Positions 36,715-46,858 of a stretch of DNA of 64,000 nucleotides are shown in pieces. The position numbers and the translations under genes were made by a program. The notes under the pieces were generated by a model that made no database searches, was not told the origin of the DNA, and saw nothing but the letters and a program-made list of their open reading frames with translations. This DNA comes from Cytophaga hutchinsonii ATCC 33406. Lineage in GTDB: Bacteria; Bacteroidota; Bacteroidia; Cytophagales; Cytophagaceae. The first letter of the stretch is position 1, and each line of letters opens with the position of its first letter. The DNA lies in NCBI RefSeq assembly GCF_000014145.1, contig NC_008255.1, positions 2,868,001 to 2,932,000 of the forward strand, written 5' to 3'.

Positions 36715-37971
36715 ATGAATACACATATATACGCCGATATCATAACCATTGGTGATGAGATCTTATACGGACAGATTACAGATACAAATTCTCAATGGAT
36801 CAGTGCTGAATTAGATAAGCTTGGAATTAAAACACGCCGGAAGTCTTCAGTAAGCGACAAAGCAGACGAAATCTTACAAATGCTGCGCGAAGCAAGTCAG
36901 CGTTCCAGCATTGTTATATTAACCGGTGGCCTTGGTCCTACCAACGATGATATCACAAAAAAAACGTTGTGTACCTATTTTAAAACCGAATTGGTTTGGA
37001 ATGATGCAGTACTGGCGCATCTCGAAAATCTTTTTTTTATCCGTGGCCGTGTTATGAATGCATTAAACAAAGAACAGGCACTGATACCCTCTAACTGTGA
37101 GGTTTTGACCAATAGACATGGTACAGCACCAGGTATGTGGTTTGATGTAAATGGCGTGGTTTATATTTCGTTACCCGGTGTTCCTTTTGAAATGAAAGGG
37201 ATTTTAAGTGATGTTGGTTTTGATAAACTTAAACACCGGTTTCAGACACCTCATATTATACACCGTGTTATTAAAACAAGCGGTGTAGGTGAAACAACAC
37301 TCGCGGAACTGATTGCTGATTGGGAAGCTGCGTTACCGCCGTACATGGGCCTCGCCTACTTACCCTCTGCAGGAGAAGTAAAATTACGGCTAACCGGCTC
37401 CGGTGATAACCTTGAACAGCTGCAGGCTGAAATTCAACAGCAGGTAGACTCAGTACTTCCTTCCATTGAAAAATATGTATATGGCTTTGATGCAGATACG
37501 CTGGAATATACCGTTGGTCAATTACTGAAAAAACAAAACAAAACCATCGCTACGGCAGAGAGCTGTACCGGTGGTTACCTGGCACATCTGCTCACTTCTG
37601 TAGCAGGCGCTTCAGCGTATTATTCCGGGTCTGTTGTTGCTTATCAAAATAAAATCAAAACAGATTTTTTAGATGTACCTGCTGAAGTTTTATCCAAATA
37701 CGGCGCTGTAAGCGAAGAGACTGTCAAAATAATGGCTGCTGAAGTACGCAAAAAATTCGGCGCATCCATTGGTGTTTCGGCAAGCGGAATAGCCGGCCCG
37801 GATGGCGGCACAGAAGAAAAGCCTGTAGGTACCATATGGATTGCATATGCCGATGAATCAAAAGTTGTGACACTAAAACTTCAGCTTTCAAACATTCGTG
37901 AAAACAATATCCGGATGACAGCGTTAGCCATTCTGAATCTTGTCCGCAGACAATTAAAAGAAGTAAAATAA
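36715..37971 (+). CDS. cinA: CinA-family protein (nicotinamide-nucleotide amidase domain)
   Basis: 418 residues. The N-terminal MoCF/COG1058 domain starts ADIITIGDEILYGQITDTNS and has ILTGGLGPTNDDITKK. The C-terminal PncC domain has ATAESCTGGYLAHLLTSVAG, GSVVAYQNKIK and GVSASGIAGPDGGTEEKPVG. The pair acts on NMN and ADP-ribose-type nucleotides in pyridine-nucleotide recycling. It follows the protease gene by 6 nt. Confidence 0.95.
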   Translation: MNTHIYADIITIGDEILYGQITDTNSQWISAELDKLGIKTRRKSSVSDKADEILQMLREASQRSSIVILTGGLGPTNDDITKKTLCTYFKTELVWNDAVLAHLENLFFIRGRVMNALNKEQALIPSNCEVLTNRHGTAPGMWFDVNGVVYISLPGVPFEMKGILSDVGFDKLKHRFQTPHIIHRVIKTSGVGETTLAELIADWEAALPPYMGLAYLPSAGEVKLRLTGSGDNLEQLQAEIQQQVDSVLPSIEKYVYGFDADTLEYTVGQLLKKQNKTIATAESCTGGYLAHLLTSVAGASAYYSGSVVAYQNKIKTDFLDVPAEVLSKYGAVSEETVKIMAAEVRKKFGASIGVSASGIAGPDGGTEEKPVGTIWIAYADESKVVTLKLQLSNIRENNIRMTALAILNLVRRQLKEVK

Positions 37972-38122
37972 CGGTTACCACTAACTGTTAAGCCTTTACC
38001 TTTTGTTTTCAACTAAAAAGTTCTTTAAAAAGAGTGATAGGGTTTTATCTGTGAGAATGATCCTTTGGGGATTATTCTGGGATTCACGTTCTATAAAAGC
38101 ATGCGACTTAATAAAAAAAGCG

Positions 38123-38130
38123 TATTTTTG
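38123..38130 (+). promoter_or_regulatory. -7 promoter box of the E2 gene
   Basis: TATTTTTG matches TAnnTTTG, 31 bp before the ATG at 38162. No clear -33 TTG at the expected distance. Confidence 0.5.
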
Positions 38131-38161
38131 TACCTAGTAATTAAATAAAATTCCGTCATTC

Positions 38162-39544
38162 ATGGCCTTGGTTGAATTGGTAATGCCCAAAATGGGAGAA
38201 AGCGTAATGGAAGGAACGATTTTAAACTGGTTGAAAAAACCGGGAGATCGTATCCAACAAGATGAATCTGTTTTGGAAGTAGCTACAGACAAAGTAGACA
38301 CAGAAGTGCCTTCTCCATTTAACGGAATTTTAAAAGAAATAAAAGCGAATCAGGGTGATGTTGTTCAGGTAGGAACAGCGATAGCTCTTATTGAAACCGA
38401 CGTCAATCAGGCGGCAAATAGTGAGCCTGCAACCACTGCTCCTGCGGCAAATACAAATTCTGGTACGGCAACTACACAAACAGTACAACAGACAGCTGTG
38501 GCTGAAAAAATACCTGTCTCCACTCCTCAGACTCATATCCCCGCTCATACAGCTGGTGCCAAAGGCGGAAGATTCTATTCGCCATTGGTTTTAAATATTG
38601 CTCGCCAGGAAAATATATCTTTGGCGGAAGTTGAAACCATTGCCGGTACAGGCAAAGACGGACGTGTTACAAAAAATGATCTGTTCGATTACCTGCAGGC
38701 TAAAAAAGAAGGTAAGGTAACGGCTGTTACTCAGGAAACTGTTGTTAACGAAACACCACAGGCAACGGAACAAAAAGCACCAGTTGCTGAACCTGTTTAT
38801 GTGAACAAACCTGCTTCTTCTCAAAGCGGTAATGTAGAAATCATACAAATGGATCGCATGCGTAAGATGATTGCAGACCGCATGGTTGAATCAAAACGCA
38901 TTTCTCCGCACGTTACATCTTTTGTTGAAGCAGATGTAACCAATATTGTATACTGGAGAAACCGCTGGAAAAATGATTTCATGGAACGTGAAAATGTTGC
39001 CTTAACATTTACACCTATTTTCATTGAAGCCGTTGTTAAAGCAATAAAAGATTACCCGATGGTTAACATCTCTATTGAAGACGATAAAATCATTGTAAAA
39101 AAAGATATCAATATCGGTATAGCGGTTGCACTTCCGAATGGTAATTTAATTGTTCCTGTAATTAAAAATGCAGATCAGTTAAACATTGTAGGACTTACTA
39201 AAAAAGTAAATGACCTGGCAAAGCGTGCCCGTCAGAATAAACTTACAGCGGATGATCTTTCCGGAGGAACCTATACCGTTTCAAATGTCGGCTCTTTCGG
39301 TAATTTAATGGGAACGCCTATCATTGTTCAGCCTCAGGCAGCCATTCTTGCGTTGGGTGCTGTGGTTAAAAAACCTGCTGTTATTGAAACACCACAAGGC
39401 GATACACTTGGTATCCGCCATATGATGTTCTTATCACACTCTTACGATCATCGCGCAATTGATGGTTCACTAGGCGGTATGTTTGTTCGCAGAGTGGCTG
39501 ATTTCTTAGAAAACTTTGATGTAAACAGAAAAATATTTGTCTAA
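38162..39544 (+). CDS. 2-oxo acid dehydrogenase E2 (dihydrolipoamide acyltransferase)
   Basis: 460 residues. The lipoyl domain has EVATDKVDTEVPSPFNG with lipoyl Lys44. An Ala/Thr/Gln-rich linker is followed by the E1/E3-binding domain (about residues 137-178: RFYSPLVLNIARQENI ... GKDGRVTKNDLFDYL). The catalytic domain ends in HSYDHRAIDG, His430 being the CoA-acyl transfer base. The type (pyruvate, branched-chain or oxoglutarate) is not decidable. E1 and E3 are not adjacent, as is common in Bacteroidota. Confidence 0.93.
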   Translation: MALVELVMPKMGESVMEGTILNWLKKPGDRIQQDESVLEVATDKVDTEVPSPFNGILKEIKANQGDVVQVGTAIALIETDVNQAANSEPATTAPAANTNSGTATTQTVQQTAVAEKIPVSTPQTHIPAHTAGAKGGRFYSPLVLNIARQENISLAEVETIAGTGKDGRVTKNDLFDYLQAKKEGKVTAVTQETVVNETPQATEQKAPVAEPVYVNKPASSQSGNVEIIQMDRMRKMIADRMVESKRISPHVTSFVEADVTNIVYWRNRWKNDFMERENVALTFTPIFIEAVVKAIKDYPMVNISIEDDKIIVKKDINIGIAVALPNGNLIVPVIKNADQLNIVGLTKKVNDLAKRARQNKLTADDLSGGTYTVSNVGSFGNLMGTPIIVQPQAAILALGAVVKKPAVIETPQGDTLGIRHMMFLSHSYDHRAIDGSLGGMFVRRVADFLENFDVNRKIFV

Positions 39545-39572
39545 AGCAGAGTAAGCTGTTTTTAAATAAATC

Positions 39573-39628
39573 AACATAAAAAGAAAGAGGTTCGTTATCT
39601 GTATAACGAACCTCTTTCTTTTTATGTT
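39573..39628. terminator. Very strong bidirectional terminator
   Basis: A perfect 26-bp inverted repeat (39573-39598 and 39603-39628) with a 4-nt loop (ctgt). The core is GAAAGAGGTTCGTTAT/ATAACGAACCTCTTTC. It lies between the E2 gene (+) and the giant gene (-). Confidence 0.95.
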
Positions 39629-39634
39629 TAAAAC

Positions 39635-42600
39635 TTAATTAGATTTAGCTAAAATCTGAAGCCAGCCTTTGTATTCCTCGTGACCGCAGCCTGGTTTTAA
39701 ATAATAATAATAAACTCCGTCTTCTGTGTTATCCGCCTTCCATGTTCCGTCGTAATTATTGGCTTCATACACACGGTTTCCCCAACGATTATAGATCTCA
39801 ATGTAAGAGTTTGCAGAGAACATTTTTTTATCATAATTATTCACCTCAACAATTTTCAATTCATCGTTCTTACCATCCTCATTTGGTGTAATCAGATTTG
39901 GAATAAGAAGCATTTGTTTATCAATCGCGTGAATGGTAAGGGTATCCTGAAACGTTCTGCAACCAGCCTGGTCTAAATCGTTCACATATACATAATAAAT
40001 ATTATCCATGCCATCCGGAACAATATCGAGGTAATTCCGGTAGGTTGTGATGGTATCCTTCGTTGCTGCGTTGATCCATGCATAGCTATAATGGTCAGAG
40101 CCGCCGGTAGCAAAAGCTTCTACCCTTCTGGATACACCAACACATAAGGTATCCATCGGAATCTGCAACGATGTAATATCAAAATCAGGCAGACCAGCCC
40201 GAATACTAATCGTATCTGATTTTTCACGTCCGCATCCTTCAGAAACAGTAAAGATAAACGAATAGGTTGAACCTGCCTGCAAGCCAAGTACACGAACATT
40301 GTTTGAATCTGTTTTACTGGCAAACGTTGTAGCAATTGCTTCATATACCGACCACTTGCCTTTACCTACTGCAGGCGTTACAGCATGCAGATCAATATAG
40401 TTCTGACAGGTTACGATATCTTTTCCTAAATCGACAGGAGAATTATCAGGGGAATAACGTATCGAAAATTCTTTTGAAAGGTTTGCCGCACAGCCTGCAT
40501 CCGTTTTAAAGTATACCCGATAATTACCTGCTTCACTTAATGTAACAGCAGCATCGGTACCCAATGAAACATCTTCTTTAAACCATTCAAATGTACCTGT
40601 AAAATTTGTTGTCACGGCAGACATGGTAACTGTTTCTCCCGGACAGAATGTTAATGGGCCGTCTGCTTGTACAGCAGGCTGCGGAGGTATTGGGTTAACG
40701 GTAACTTCAATAGTATCTGAAGCTGCAGAAGGGCAATCATTTGATGAAGTATACGTAACCGCATATTTACCGGATGCAGTTACTTTTAATGGGTTATCGG
40801 CTGAACCATTAGACCAGTTAAATGTTCCTCCAGTAAAACCAGCGCTCGATGCTGAAAGAACGACAGAACCACCCATGCAGAAAACAGTTGGGCCGTCAGT
40901 ATCTATTCTTGGCGCCGGCGGAATCGGATTCACCGTTACTTCAATGCTATCCGAAGCTGCAGATGGGCAATCGTTTGATGACGTATACGTAACGGAATAT
41001 TTACCGGATGCAGTTACTTTTAATGGATTAACCGCCGAACCATTAGACCAGTTAAATGTTCCTCCGCTAAAACCCAAACTGCTTGCACGAAGTATAATTG
41101 AATCTCCTGAACAGAACGTTGCCGGTGTAGTAGTTGCGATTTCAGGTTTTGGCGGAATTGGATTCACCGTTACTTCAATACTATCCGAAGCGGCAGATGG
41201 GCAATCGTTTGATGACGTATACGTAACGGAATATTTACCGGATGCAGTTACTTTTAATGGATTAACCGCCGAACCATTAGACCAGTTAAATGTTCCTCCG
41301 CTAAAACCTAAACTGCTTGCACGAAGTATAATTGAATCTCCCGAACAAAACGTTGCCGGTGTAGTAGTTGCTATTTCGGGCTTTGGAGGGATTGGATTAA
41401 CCGTTACTTCAATGCTATCCGAAGCTGCAGAGGGGCAATCATTTGATGACGTATACGTAACGGAATATTTACCGGATGCAGTTACTTTTAATGGATTAAC
41501 CGCTGAACCATTAGACCAGTTAAATGTTCCTCCGCTAAAACCCAAACTGCTTGCACGAAGTATAATTGAATCTCCTGAACAAAACGTTGCGGGTGTAGTA
41601 GTTGCGATTTCAGGTTTTGGCGGAATTGGATTAACCGTTACTTCAATGCTATCCGAAGCTGCAGAGGGGCAATCGTTTGATGACGTATACGTAACGGAAT
41701 ATTTACCGGATGCAGTTACTTTTAATGGATTAACCGCTGAACCATTAGACCAGTTAAATGTTCCTCCGCTAAAACCCAAACTGCTTGCACGAAGTATAAT
41801 TGAATCTCCCGAACAAAACGTTGCCGGTGTAGTAGTTGCTATTTCGGGCTTTGGAGGGATTGGATTAACCGTTACTTCAATACTATCCGAAGCTGCAGAG
41901 GGGCAATCATTTGATGACGTATACGTAACGGAATATTTACCGGATGCAGTTACTTTTAATGGATTAACCGCTGAACCATTAGACCAGTTAAATGTTCCTC
42001 CGCTAAAACCCAAACTGCTTGCACGAAGTATAATTGAATCTCCTGAACAAAACGTTGCGGGTGTAGTAGTTGCGATTTCAGGTTTTGGCGGAATTGGATT
42101 CACCGTTACCGTTGTTGAAGCTGAAGTTGGTGCAGGACAATCTACGTCTGATTTATAATCCACTTTGTAGATGCCCGATGTAGTTACAATCAATGCATTA
42201 CCTGTTGCTCCATTTGACCAGGTATACGTACCACCTGTATATCCTGCTGTAGATGCAGTAAGGGTTACCGAGCCGCCGTTACAGAAGGTTGTCGGAACGC
42301 TTGCTGTTACTGTGGGCTGCGGCGGAATCGGATTCACCGTTACTGTTGTTGAAGCTGAAGTTGGTGCAGGACAATCTGCGCCGGATTTATAATCAACCGT
42401 ATACGTTCCTGAAGTACTTACAACCAGCGAACTGCCTGTTGCTCCATTTGACCAGGTATACGTACCACCTGTATATCCTGCCATAGATGCAGTAAGGGTT
42501 ACCGAGCCGCCGTTACAGAAGGTTGTCGGACCATTTGCTGTTACGGTAGGCTGCGGCGGAATCGGATTCACCGTTACCGTTGTGGATGCCGAAGTTGGCG

Positions 42601-45600
42601 CCGTACAGTCTGCGGCCGATTTATAGATTACGGAATACGTTCCTGAAGTACTTACAACTAATGAATTACCTGTTGCTCCATTTGACCAGGTATACGTACC
42701 ACCTGTATATCCTGCTGTAGATGCAGTAAGGGTTACAGAACCACCGTTACAGAAGGTTGTCGGATCGCTTGCTGTTACTGTGGGTTGCGGCGGAATCGGA
42801 TTTACCGTTACTGTTGTGGATGCCGAAGTTGGCGCCGTACAATCTGCGCCGGATTTATAATCAACCGTATACGTTCCTGATGTAGTTACAACCAATGAAT
42901 TACCGGTTGCTCCGTTTGACCATGTGTATGTACCGCCGGTATAACCTGCGGTTGATGCAGTAAGGGTTACCGAGCCGCCGTTACAGAAGGTTGTCGGAAC
43001 GCTTGCTGTTACGGTAGGCTGCGGCGGAATCGGATTTACCGTTACTGTTGTTGAAGCTGAAGTTGGCGCCGTACAATCTGCGCCGGATTTATAATCAACC
43101 GTATACGTTCCTGATGTAGTTACAACCAATGCATTACCGGTTGCTCCATTTGACCAGGTATACGTACCACCTGTATATCCTGCCGTAGATGCAGTAAGGG
43201 TTACAGAACCACCGTTACAGAAGGTTGTCGGACCATTTGCTGTTACGGTAGGCTGCGGCGGAATCGGATTTACCGTTACTGTTGTGGATGCCGAAGTTGG
43301 CGCCGTACAGTCTGCGGCCGATTTATAGATTACGGAATACGTTCCTGAAGTACTTACAACTAATGAATTACCTGTTGCTCCATTTGACCAGGTATACGTA
43401 CCACCTGTATATCCTGCTGTAGATGCAGTAAGGGTTACAGAACCACCGTTACAGAAGGTTGTCGGATCGCTTGCTGTTACTGTGGGTTGCGGCGGAATCG
43501 GATTCACCGTTACCGTTGTGGATGCCGAAGTTGGCGCAGGACAGTCTGCGGCCGATTTATAGATTACGGAATATGTTCCTGAAGTACTTACAACCAGCGA
43601 ACTGCCGGTTGCTCCGTTTGACCAGGTATACGTACCACCTGTATATCCTGCGGTTGATGCGGTAAACGTTACCGAACCGCCATTACAGAAGGTTGTCGGA
43701 CCGCTTGTTGTTACGGTAGGCTGCGGCGGAATCGGATTCACCGTTACCGTTGTGGATGCCGAAGTTGGCGCAGGACAATCTGCGGCTGATTTATAGATTA
43801 CGGAATATGTTCCTGAAGTACTTACAACCAGCGAACTGCCGGTTGCTCCGTTTGACCATGTGTATGTACCGCCGGTATAACCTGCGGTTGATGCGGTAAG
43901 GGTTACCGAACCGCCATTACAGAAGATTAAGGGACCGCTTGCTGTTACGGTAGGCTGCGGCGGAATCGGATTTACCGTTACTGTTGTTGAAGCTGAAGTT
44001 GGTGCCGTACAGTCCGCTCCCGATTTATAGATTACGGAATACGTTCCTGATGTAGTTACAACCAATGAACTGCCGGTTGCGCCGGTTGACCACGTATATG
44101 TACCGCCGGTATAACCTGCGGTTGATGCGGTAAGGGTTACCGAGCCACCATTACAGAAGATTAAGGGACCGCTTGCTGTTACGGTAGGCTGCGGCGGAAT
44201 CGGATTTACCGTTACTGTTGTGGATGCCGAAGTTGGCGCCGTACAGTCTGCGGCCGATTTATAGATTACGGAATATGTTCCTGAAGTACTTACAACCAGC
44301 GAACTGCCGGTTGCTCCGTTTGACCACGTATACGTACCGCCGGTATATCCTGCGGTTGATGCGGTAAGCGTTACCGAGCCACCGTTACAGAAGATTAACG
44401 GACCGCTTGCTGTTACGGTAGGCTGCGGCGGAATCGGATTTACCGTTACTGTTGTGGATTCTGAAGTTGGTGCCGTACAGTCTGCGGCCGATTTATAGAT
44501 TACGGAATATGTTCCTGAAGTACTTACAACCAGCGAACTGCCGGTTGCTCCGTTTGACCAGGTATACGTACCGCCGGTATATCCTGCGGTTGATGCGGTA
44601 AGCGTTACCGAGCCACCGTTACAGAAGATTAACGGACCGCTTGCTGTTACGGTAGGCTGCGGCGGAATCGGATTTACCGTTACTGTTGTGGATGCTGAAG
44701 TTGGTGCAGGACAATCTGCGGCCGATTTATAGATTACGGAATATGTTCCTGAAGTAGTTACAACCAGCGAACTGCCGGTTGCGCCGGTTGACCAGGTATA
44801 CGTACCACCTGTATACCCTGCGGTTGATGCGGTAAGCGTTACCGAGCCACCGTTACAGAAGGTTGTCGGACCATTTGCTGTTACGGTAGGCTGCGGCGGA
44901 ATCGGATTTACCGTTACTGTTGTGGATGCCGAAGTTGGCGCCGTACAGTCTGCGGCCGATTTATAGATTACGGAATATGTTCCTGATGTAGTTACAACCA
45001 GCGAACTGCCGGTGGCGCCGGTTGACCACGTGTATGTACCGCCCGTATAACCTGCGGTTGATGCGGTAAGCGTTACAGAGCCACCGTTACAGAAGGTTAA
45101 CGGACCGCTTGGCGTTACGGTAGGCTGCGGCGGAATCGGATTTACTGTAAATGTAAAGCCGCTCGTATTTTGGGTAGAACAGGCAGCAGGCTTAATGGTA
45201 TTTGCAACAACAACAAAATAGGTGGCGCTCTCTGAAACAGTAAGTGTATTCGTGTTTGTATTAGTCACGATCAGGTTTGCGGGAACAACACTGTTTTTAT
45301 ACCAGCTGTATGTATAGGTATCCCCTGCTTTCAATCCACTTGCATTCGCTGTTAATACCGTTGAACTTCCCGCACATACATTGTTCACGGGAGCAGTGAT
45401 CGTTACTGCTGTAGGTGGCAGGCAAAGAGGCGTACATAATGCTTTATCCGAAATACAGTTACAATCCGGTGTTGCCTGTCCTAATTGTGTAGCAGTTGCT
45501 GAAGGTCCGCAATATTTAATTTTAGAAGAATTCGACAAGGCAGAGTTAAATGAACCGTAAGAAGTTATTTTAAATAACGCACACTCCCCGGCAGGAATAC

Positions 45601-46447
45601 TATCTCCTCTGAATAAATTCGGGGTATTATTTGTTTCCAGATTTGTGGCTTGCATCACAGCACCTTCATTCATGTAAATCGGTCCTGCATTTGCATTGAT
45701 TGCAATGGTTCCTGCAATAACAGTTCCTGCATTATATATTCTACCACTATTGATGATCAGCTTTCCGCCAATGGTTATCTTCGATTCGCCACAAAAATTT
45801 GTCAGCGCGTTTCCACCGTTCTGTACAGTAAAATCTCCTGAAGCAGTAAGTTCTCCATTATTCAAAACGAACCCTTCATTTTGAAGGATCACTTTTCCGG
45901 TTGAGTTAAAGTGAGCGTTTTTCCCGACAATAATTCTACCGCCTTGATTGGATGTAATTTCCTGTGTGTTTATGGTTGAATTTTCTTCCGCAGTAAAAAA
46001 TATCTGCCCGCCCGGATTTAAATTCTGAGAAATCGTAAGTATGGCTCCTGTTGTAGTAAGGAAAGACGACTTGCCGTTAATGGTTGCACTAGACAAAAGT
46101 GCGCCTGTATTATGAGCAATAAATGAAAAGGTATCCGCTTCTGCTACCAGGGAAGTTATATGGGTATTGTCTCCAAAACTTTCAATTGTATTGCTCAGGG
46201 CGGTTGTTCCGACCTGAACATTGGTCAGTTGAACATTCGGAGCGCAGATTTTCAACCGTACATTTCTATACGTAGAAATAAATGTAAATGAACTTCCTCC
46301 GGAAATACAAATTACCTGATTATTAGCTGTTGCAACAATTGCAGCATTTGAAGCATAAGAAGTTGTACAATTATTACATTGGGCATATCCCTGTATACTA
46401 GCGCAAACAGCAAACAGAAATGTTAGAATTCCGATTTTCATATTCAT
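39635..46447 (-). CDS. Giant secreted repeat protein with CHU_C (T9SS type B) domain
   Basis: 2270 residues. Two start ATGs are possible (46447 or 46441). The signal peptide ends at GYA-QCNN. Residues about 25-330 form a beta-solenoid-like region (repeated INTQEITSNQGGRIIVGK, IYNAGTVIAGT). An Ig-like domain covers about 346-438, then 13 type A repeats (439-1452) and 5 type B repeats (1453-1842), each 78 residues, with a hybrid (1843-1920) and a diverged copy after. The C-terminal NLITPNEDGKNDELK, YIEIYNRWGNRVYEA and DGVYYYYLKPG mark the sorting domain. Probably a long surface adhesin or stalk; the TFC/C pair in each repeat suggests a disulfide. Confidence 0.95.
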   Translation of the reverse strand: MNMKIGILTFLFAVCASIQGYAQCNNCTTSYASNAAIVATANNQVICISGGSSFTFISTYRNVRLKICAPNVQLTNVQVGTTALSNTIESFGDNTHITSLVAEADTFSFIAHNTGALLSSATINGKSSFLTTTGAILTISQNLNPGGQIFFTAEENSTINTQEITSNQGGRIIVGKNAHFNSTGKVILQNEGFVLNNGELTASGDFTVQNGGNALTNFCGESKITIGGKLIINSGRIYNAGTVIAGTIAINANAGPIYMNEGAVMQATNLETNNTPNLFRGDSIPAGECALFKITSYGSFNSALSNSSKIKYCGPSATATQLGQATPDCNCISDKALCTPLCLPPTAVTITAPVNNVCAGSSTVLTANASGLKAGDTYTYSWYKNSVVPANLIVTNTNTNTLTVSESATYFVVVANTIKPAACSTQNTSGFTFTVNPIPPQPTVTPSGPLTFCNGGSVTLTASTAGYTGGTYTWSTGATGSSLVVTTSGTYSVIYKSAADCTAPTSASTTVTVNPIPPQPTVTANGPTTFCNGGSVTLTASTAGYTGGTYTWSTGATGSSLVVTTSGTYSVIYKSAADCPAPTSASTTVTVNPIPPQPTVTASGPLIFCNGGSVTLTASTAGYTGGTYTWSNGATGSSLVVSTSGTYSVIYKSAADCTAPTSESTTVTVNPIPPQPTVTASGPLIFCNGGSVTLTASTAGYTGGTYTWSNGATGSSLVVSTSGTYSVIYKSAADCTAPTSASTTVTVNPIPPQPTVTASGPLIFCNGGSVTLTASTAGYTGGTYTWSTGATGSSLVVTTSGTYSVIYKSGADCTAPTSASTTVTVNPIPPQPTVTASGPLIFCNGGSVTLTASTAGYTGGTYTWSNGATGSSLVVSTSGTYSVIYKSAADCPAPTSASTTVTVNPIPPQPTVTTSGPTTFCNGGSVTFTASTAGYTGGTYTWSNGATGSSLVVSTSGTYSVIYKSAADCPAPTSASTTVTVNPIPPQPTVTASDPTTFCNGGSVTLTASTAGYTGGTYTWSNGATGNSLVVSTSGTYSVIYKSAADCTAPTSASTTVTVNPIPPQPTVTANGPTTFCNGGSVTLTASTAGYTGGTYTWSNGATGNALVVTTSGTYTVDYKSGADCTAPTSASTTVTVNPIPPQPTVTASVPTTFCNGGSVTLTASTAGYTGGTYTWSNGATGNSLVVTTSGTYTVDYKSGADCTAPTSASTTVTVNPIPPQPTVTASDPTTFCNGGSVTLTASTAGYTGGTYTWSNGATGNSLVVSTSGTYSVIYKSAADCTAPTSASTTVTVNPIPPQPTVTANGPTTFCNGGSVTLTASMAGYTGGTYTWSNGATGSSLVVSTSGTYTVDYKSGADCPAPTSASTTVTVNPIPPQPTVTASVPTTFCNGGSVTLTASTAGYTGGTYTWSNGATGNALIVTTSGIYKVDYKSDVDCPAPTSASTTVTVNPIPPKPEIATTTPATFCSGDSIILRASSLGFSGGTFNWSNGSAVNPLKVTASGKYSVTYTSSNDCPSAASDSIEVTVNPIPPKPEIATTTPATFCSGDSIILRASSLGFSGGTFNWSNGSAVNPLKVTASGKYSVTYTSSNDCPSAASDSIEVTVNPIPPKPEIATTTPATFCSGDSIILRASSLGFSGGTFNWSNGSAVNPLKVTASGKYSVTYTSSNDCPSAASDSIEVTVNPIPPKPEIATTTPATFCSGDSIILRASSLGFSGGTFNWSNGSAVNPLKVTASGKYSVTYTSSNDCPSAASDSIEVTVNPIPPKPEIATTTPATFCSGDSIILRASSLGFSGGTFNWSNGSAVNPLKVTASGKYSVTYTSSNDCPSAASDSIEVTVNPIPPAPRIDTDGPTVFCMGGSVVLSASSAGFTGGTFNWSNGSADNPLKVTASGKYAVTYTSSNDCPSAASDTIEVTVNPIPPQPAVQADGPLTFCPGETVTMSAVTTNFTGTFEWFKEDVSLGTDAAVTLSEAGNYRVYFKTDAGCAANLSKEFSIRYSPDNSPVDLGKDIVTCQNYIDLHAVTPAVGKGKWSVYEAIATTFASKTDSNNVRVLGLQAGSTYSFIFTVSEGCGREKSDTISIRAGLPDFDITSLQIPMDTLCVGVSRRVEAFATGGSDHYSYAWINAATKDTITTYRNYLDIVPDGMDNIYYVYVNDLDQAGCRTFQDTLTIHAIDKQMLLIPNLITPNEDGKNDELKIVEVNNYDKKMFSANSYIEIYNRWGNRVYEANNYDGTWKADNTEDGVYYYYLKPGCGHEEYKGWLQILAKSN
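40922..42091 (-). repeat. Type B tandem array: 5 x 234 bp
   Basis: Five identical 78-residue units (PPKPEIATTTPATFCSGDSI ... IEVTVNPI). The DNA alternates between synonymous variants: units 2 and 4 from the left share ctatttcgggctttggaggg, units 1, 3 and 5 share cgatttcaggttttggcgga. A diverged sixth unit (PPAPRIDTDGPTVFC) follows at 40688-40921. Confidence 0.93.
42092..45133 (-). repeat. Type A tandem array: 13 x 234 bp
   Basis: Thirteen near-identical 78-residue units (PPQPTVTASGPTTFCNGGSV ... TTVTVNPI). Units 8-10 and 11-13 match as three-unit blocks (openings ASD, ANG, ASV in both), so there is a 702-bp higher-order period. The word tgggttgcgg occurs at 42781 and again at 43483, 702 bp apart. 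Confidence 0.95.
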
Positions 46448-46488
46448 ATGTTAAATAAAAAAGTATTGTAATTCGATGTATACAATTA

Positions 46489-46519
46489 CAAAATTAACTT
46501 ATATATAAGCATTTACAAA
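46489..46519 (-). promoter_or_regulatory. Promoter of the giant gene
   Basis: On the minus strand, TTTG (46516-46519) is followed after 19 nt by TAATTTTG (46489-46496), a full match to the Bacteroidota -33/-7 consensus. It lies 42 bp before the ATG at 46447. Confidence 0.75.
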
Positions 46520-46823
46520 ATTTAATATTGCACTAATAGGATATAACCCATTTTAAATTAAATTAATCCGAGAATGTGGGGTAAAAAATTGCAATCTATT
46601 TTTTTGTATTCCAAATGGATATATTACATATAATTATATATCATTCATATACTATTATTTTTTGTTTGAATGTTTACAGAATCTTTAATTATTACAAAAT
46701 AATTAACTTCACATCCAATAAAAAAACACTATTTATTGTGCTCCTAAAACATTCATTGTCATTTAGTTTTACCTATCTCTGATGAACTTTTCGGTTGCTT
46801 AATATCTTTCGTTTCTAAAGGAG
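46520..46823. other. AT-rich spacer with no gene seen
   Basis: About 300 bp between the giant gene's promoter and that of the SRP RNA gene. Very AT-rich; no open frame of note and no hairpin beyond short ones. Confidence 0.6.
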
Positions 46824-46854
46824 TTTGTATCGTAAGTAAATTTGAGTACATTTG
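46824..46854 (+). promoter_or_regulatory. Promoter of the SRP RNA gene
   Basis: TTTG (46824-46827), a 19-nt spacer, then TACATTTG (46847-46854): a full match to TTG-N19-TAnnTTTG. The RNA 5' end (GGCAGACTG) begins 5 nt downstream, the right distance. Confidence 0.85.
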
Positions 46855-46858
46855 TACC

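Noticed and set aside
40623-42158. Long plus-strand open frame (511 codons) opposite the repeat array
   Set aside because: It is the mirror of the 234-bp repeats, whose length is a multiple of three, so one stop-free antisense unit repeats. The protein made would have the same 78-residue period and no signal peptide or start region.
40688-45133. CRISPR or other regular DNA repeat array
   Set aside because: The unit is 234 bp, in frame with a large protein, with no short repeat/spacer pattern and no cas genes.
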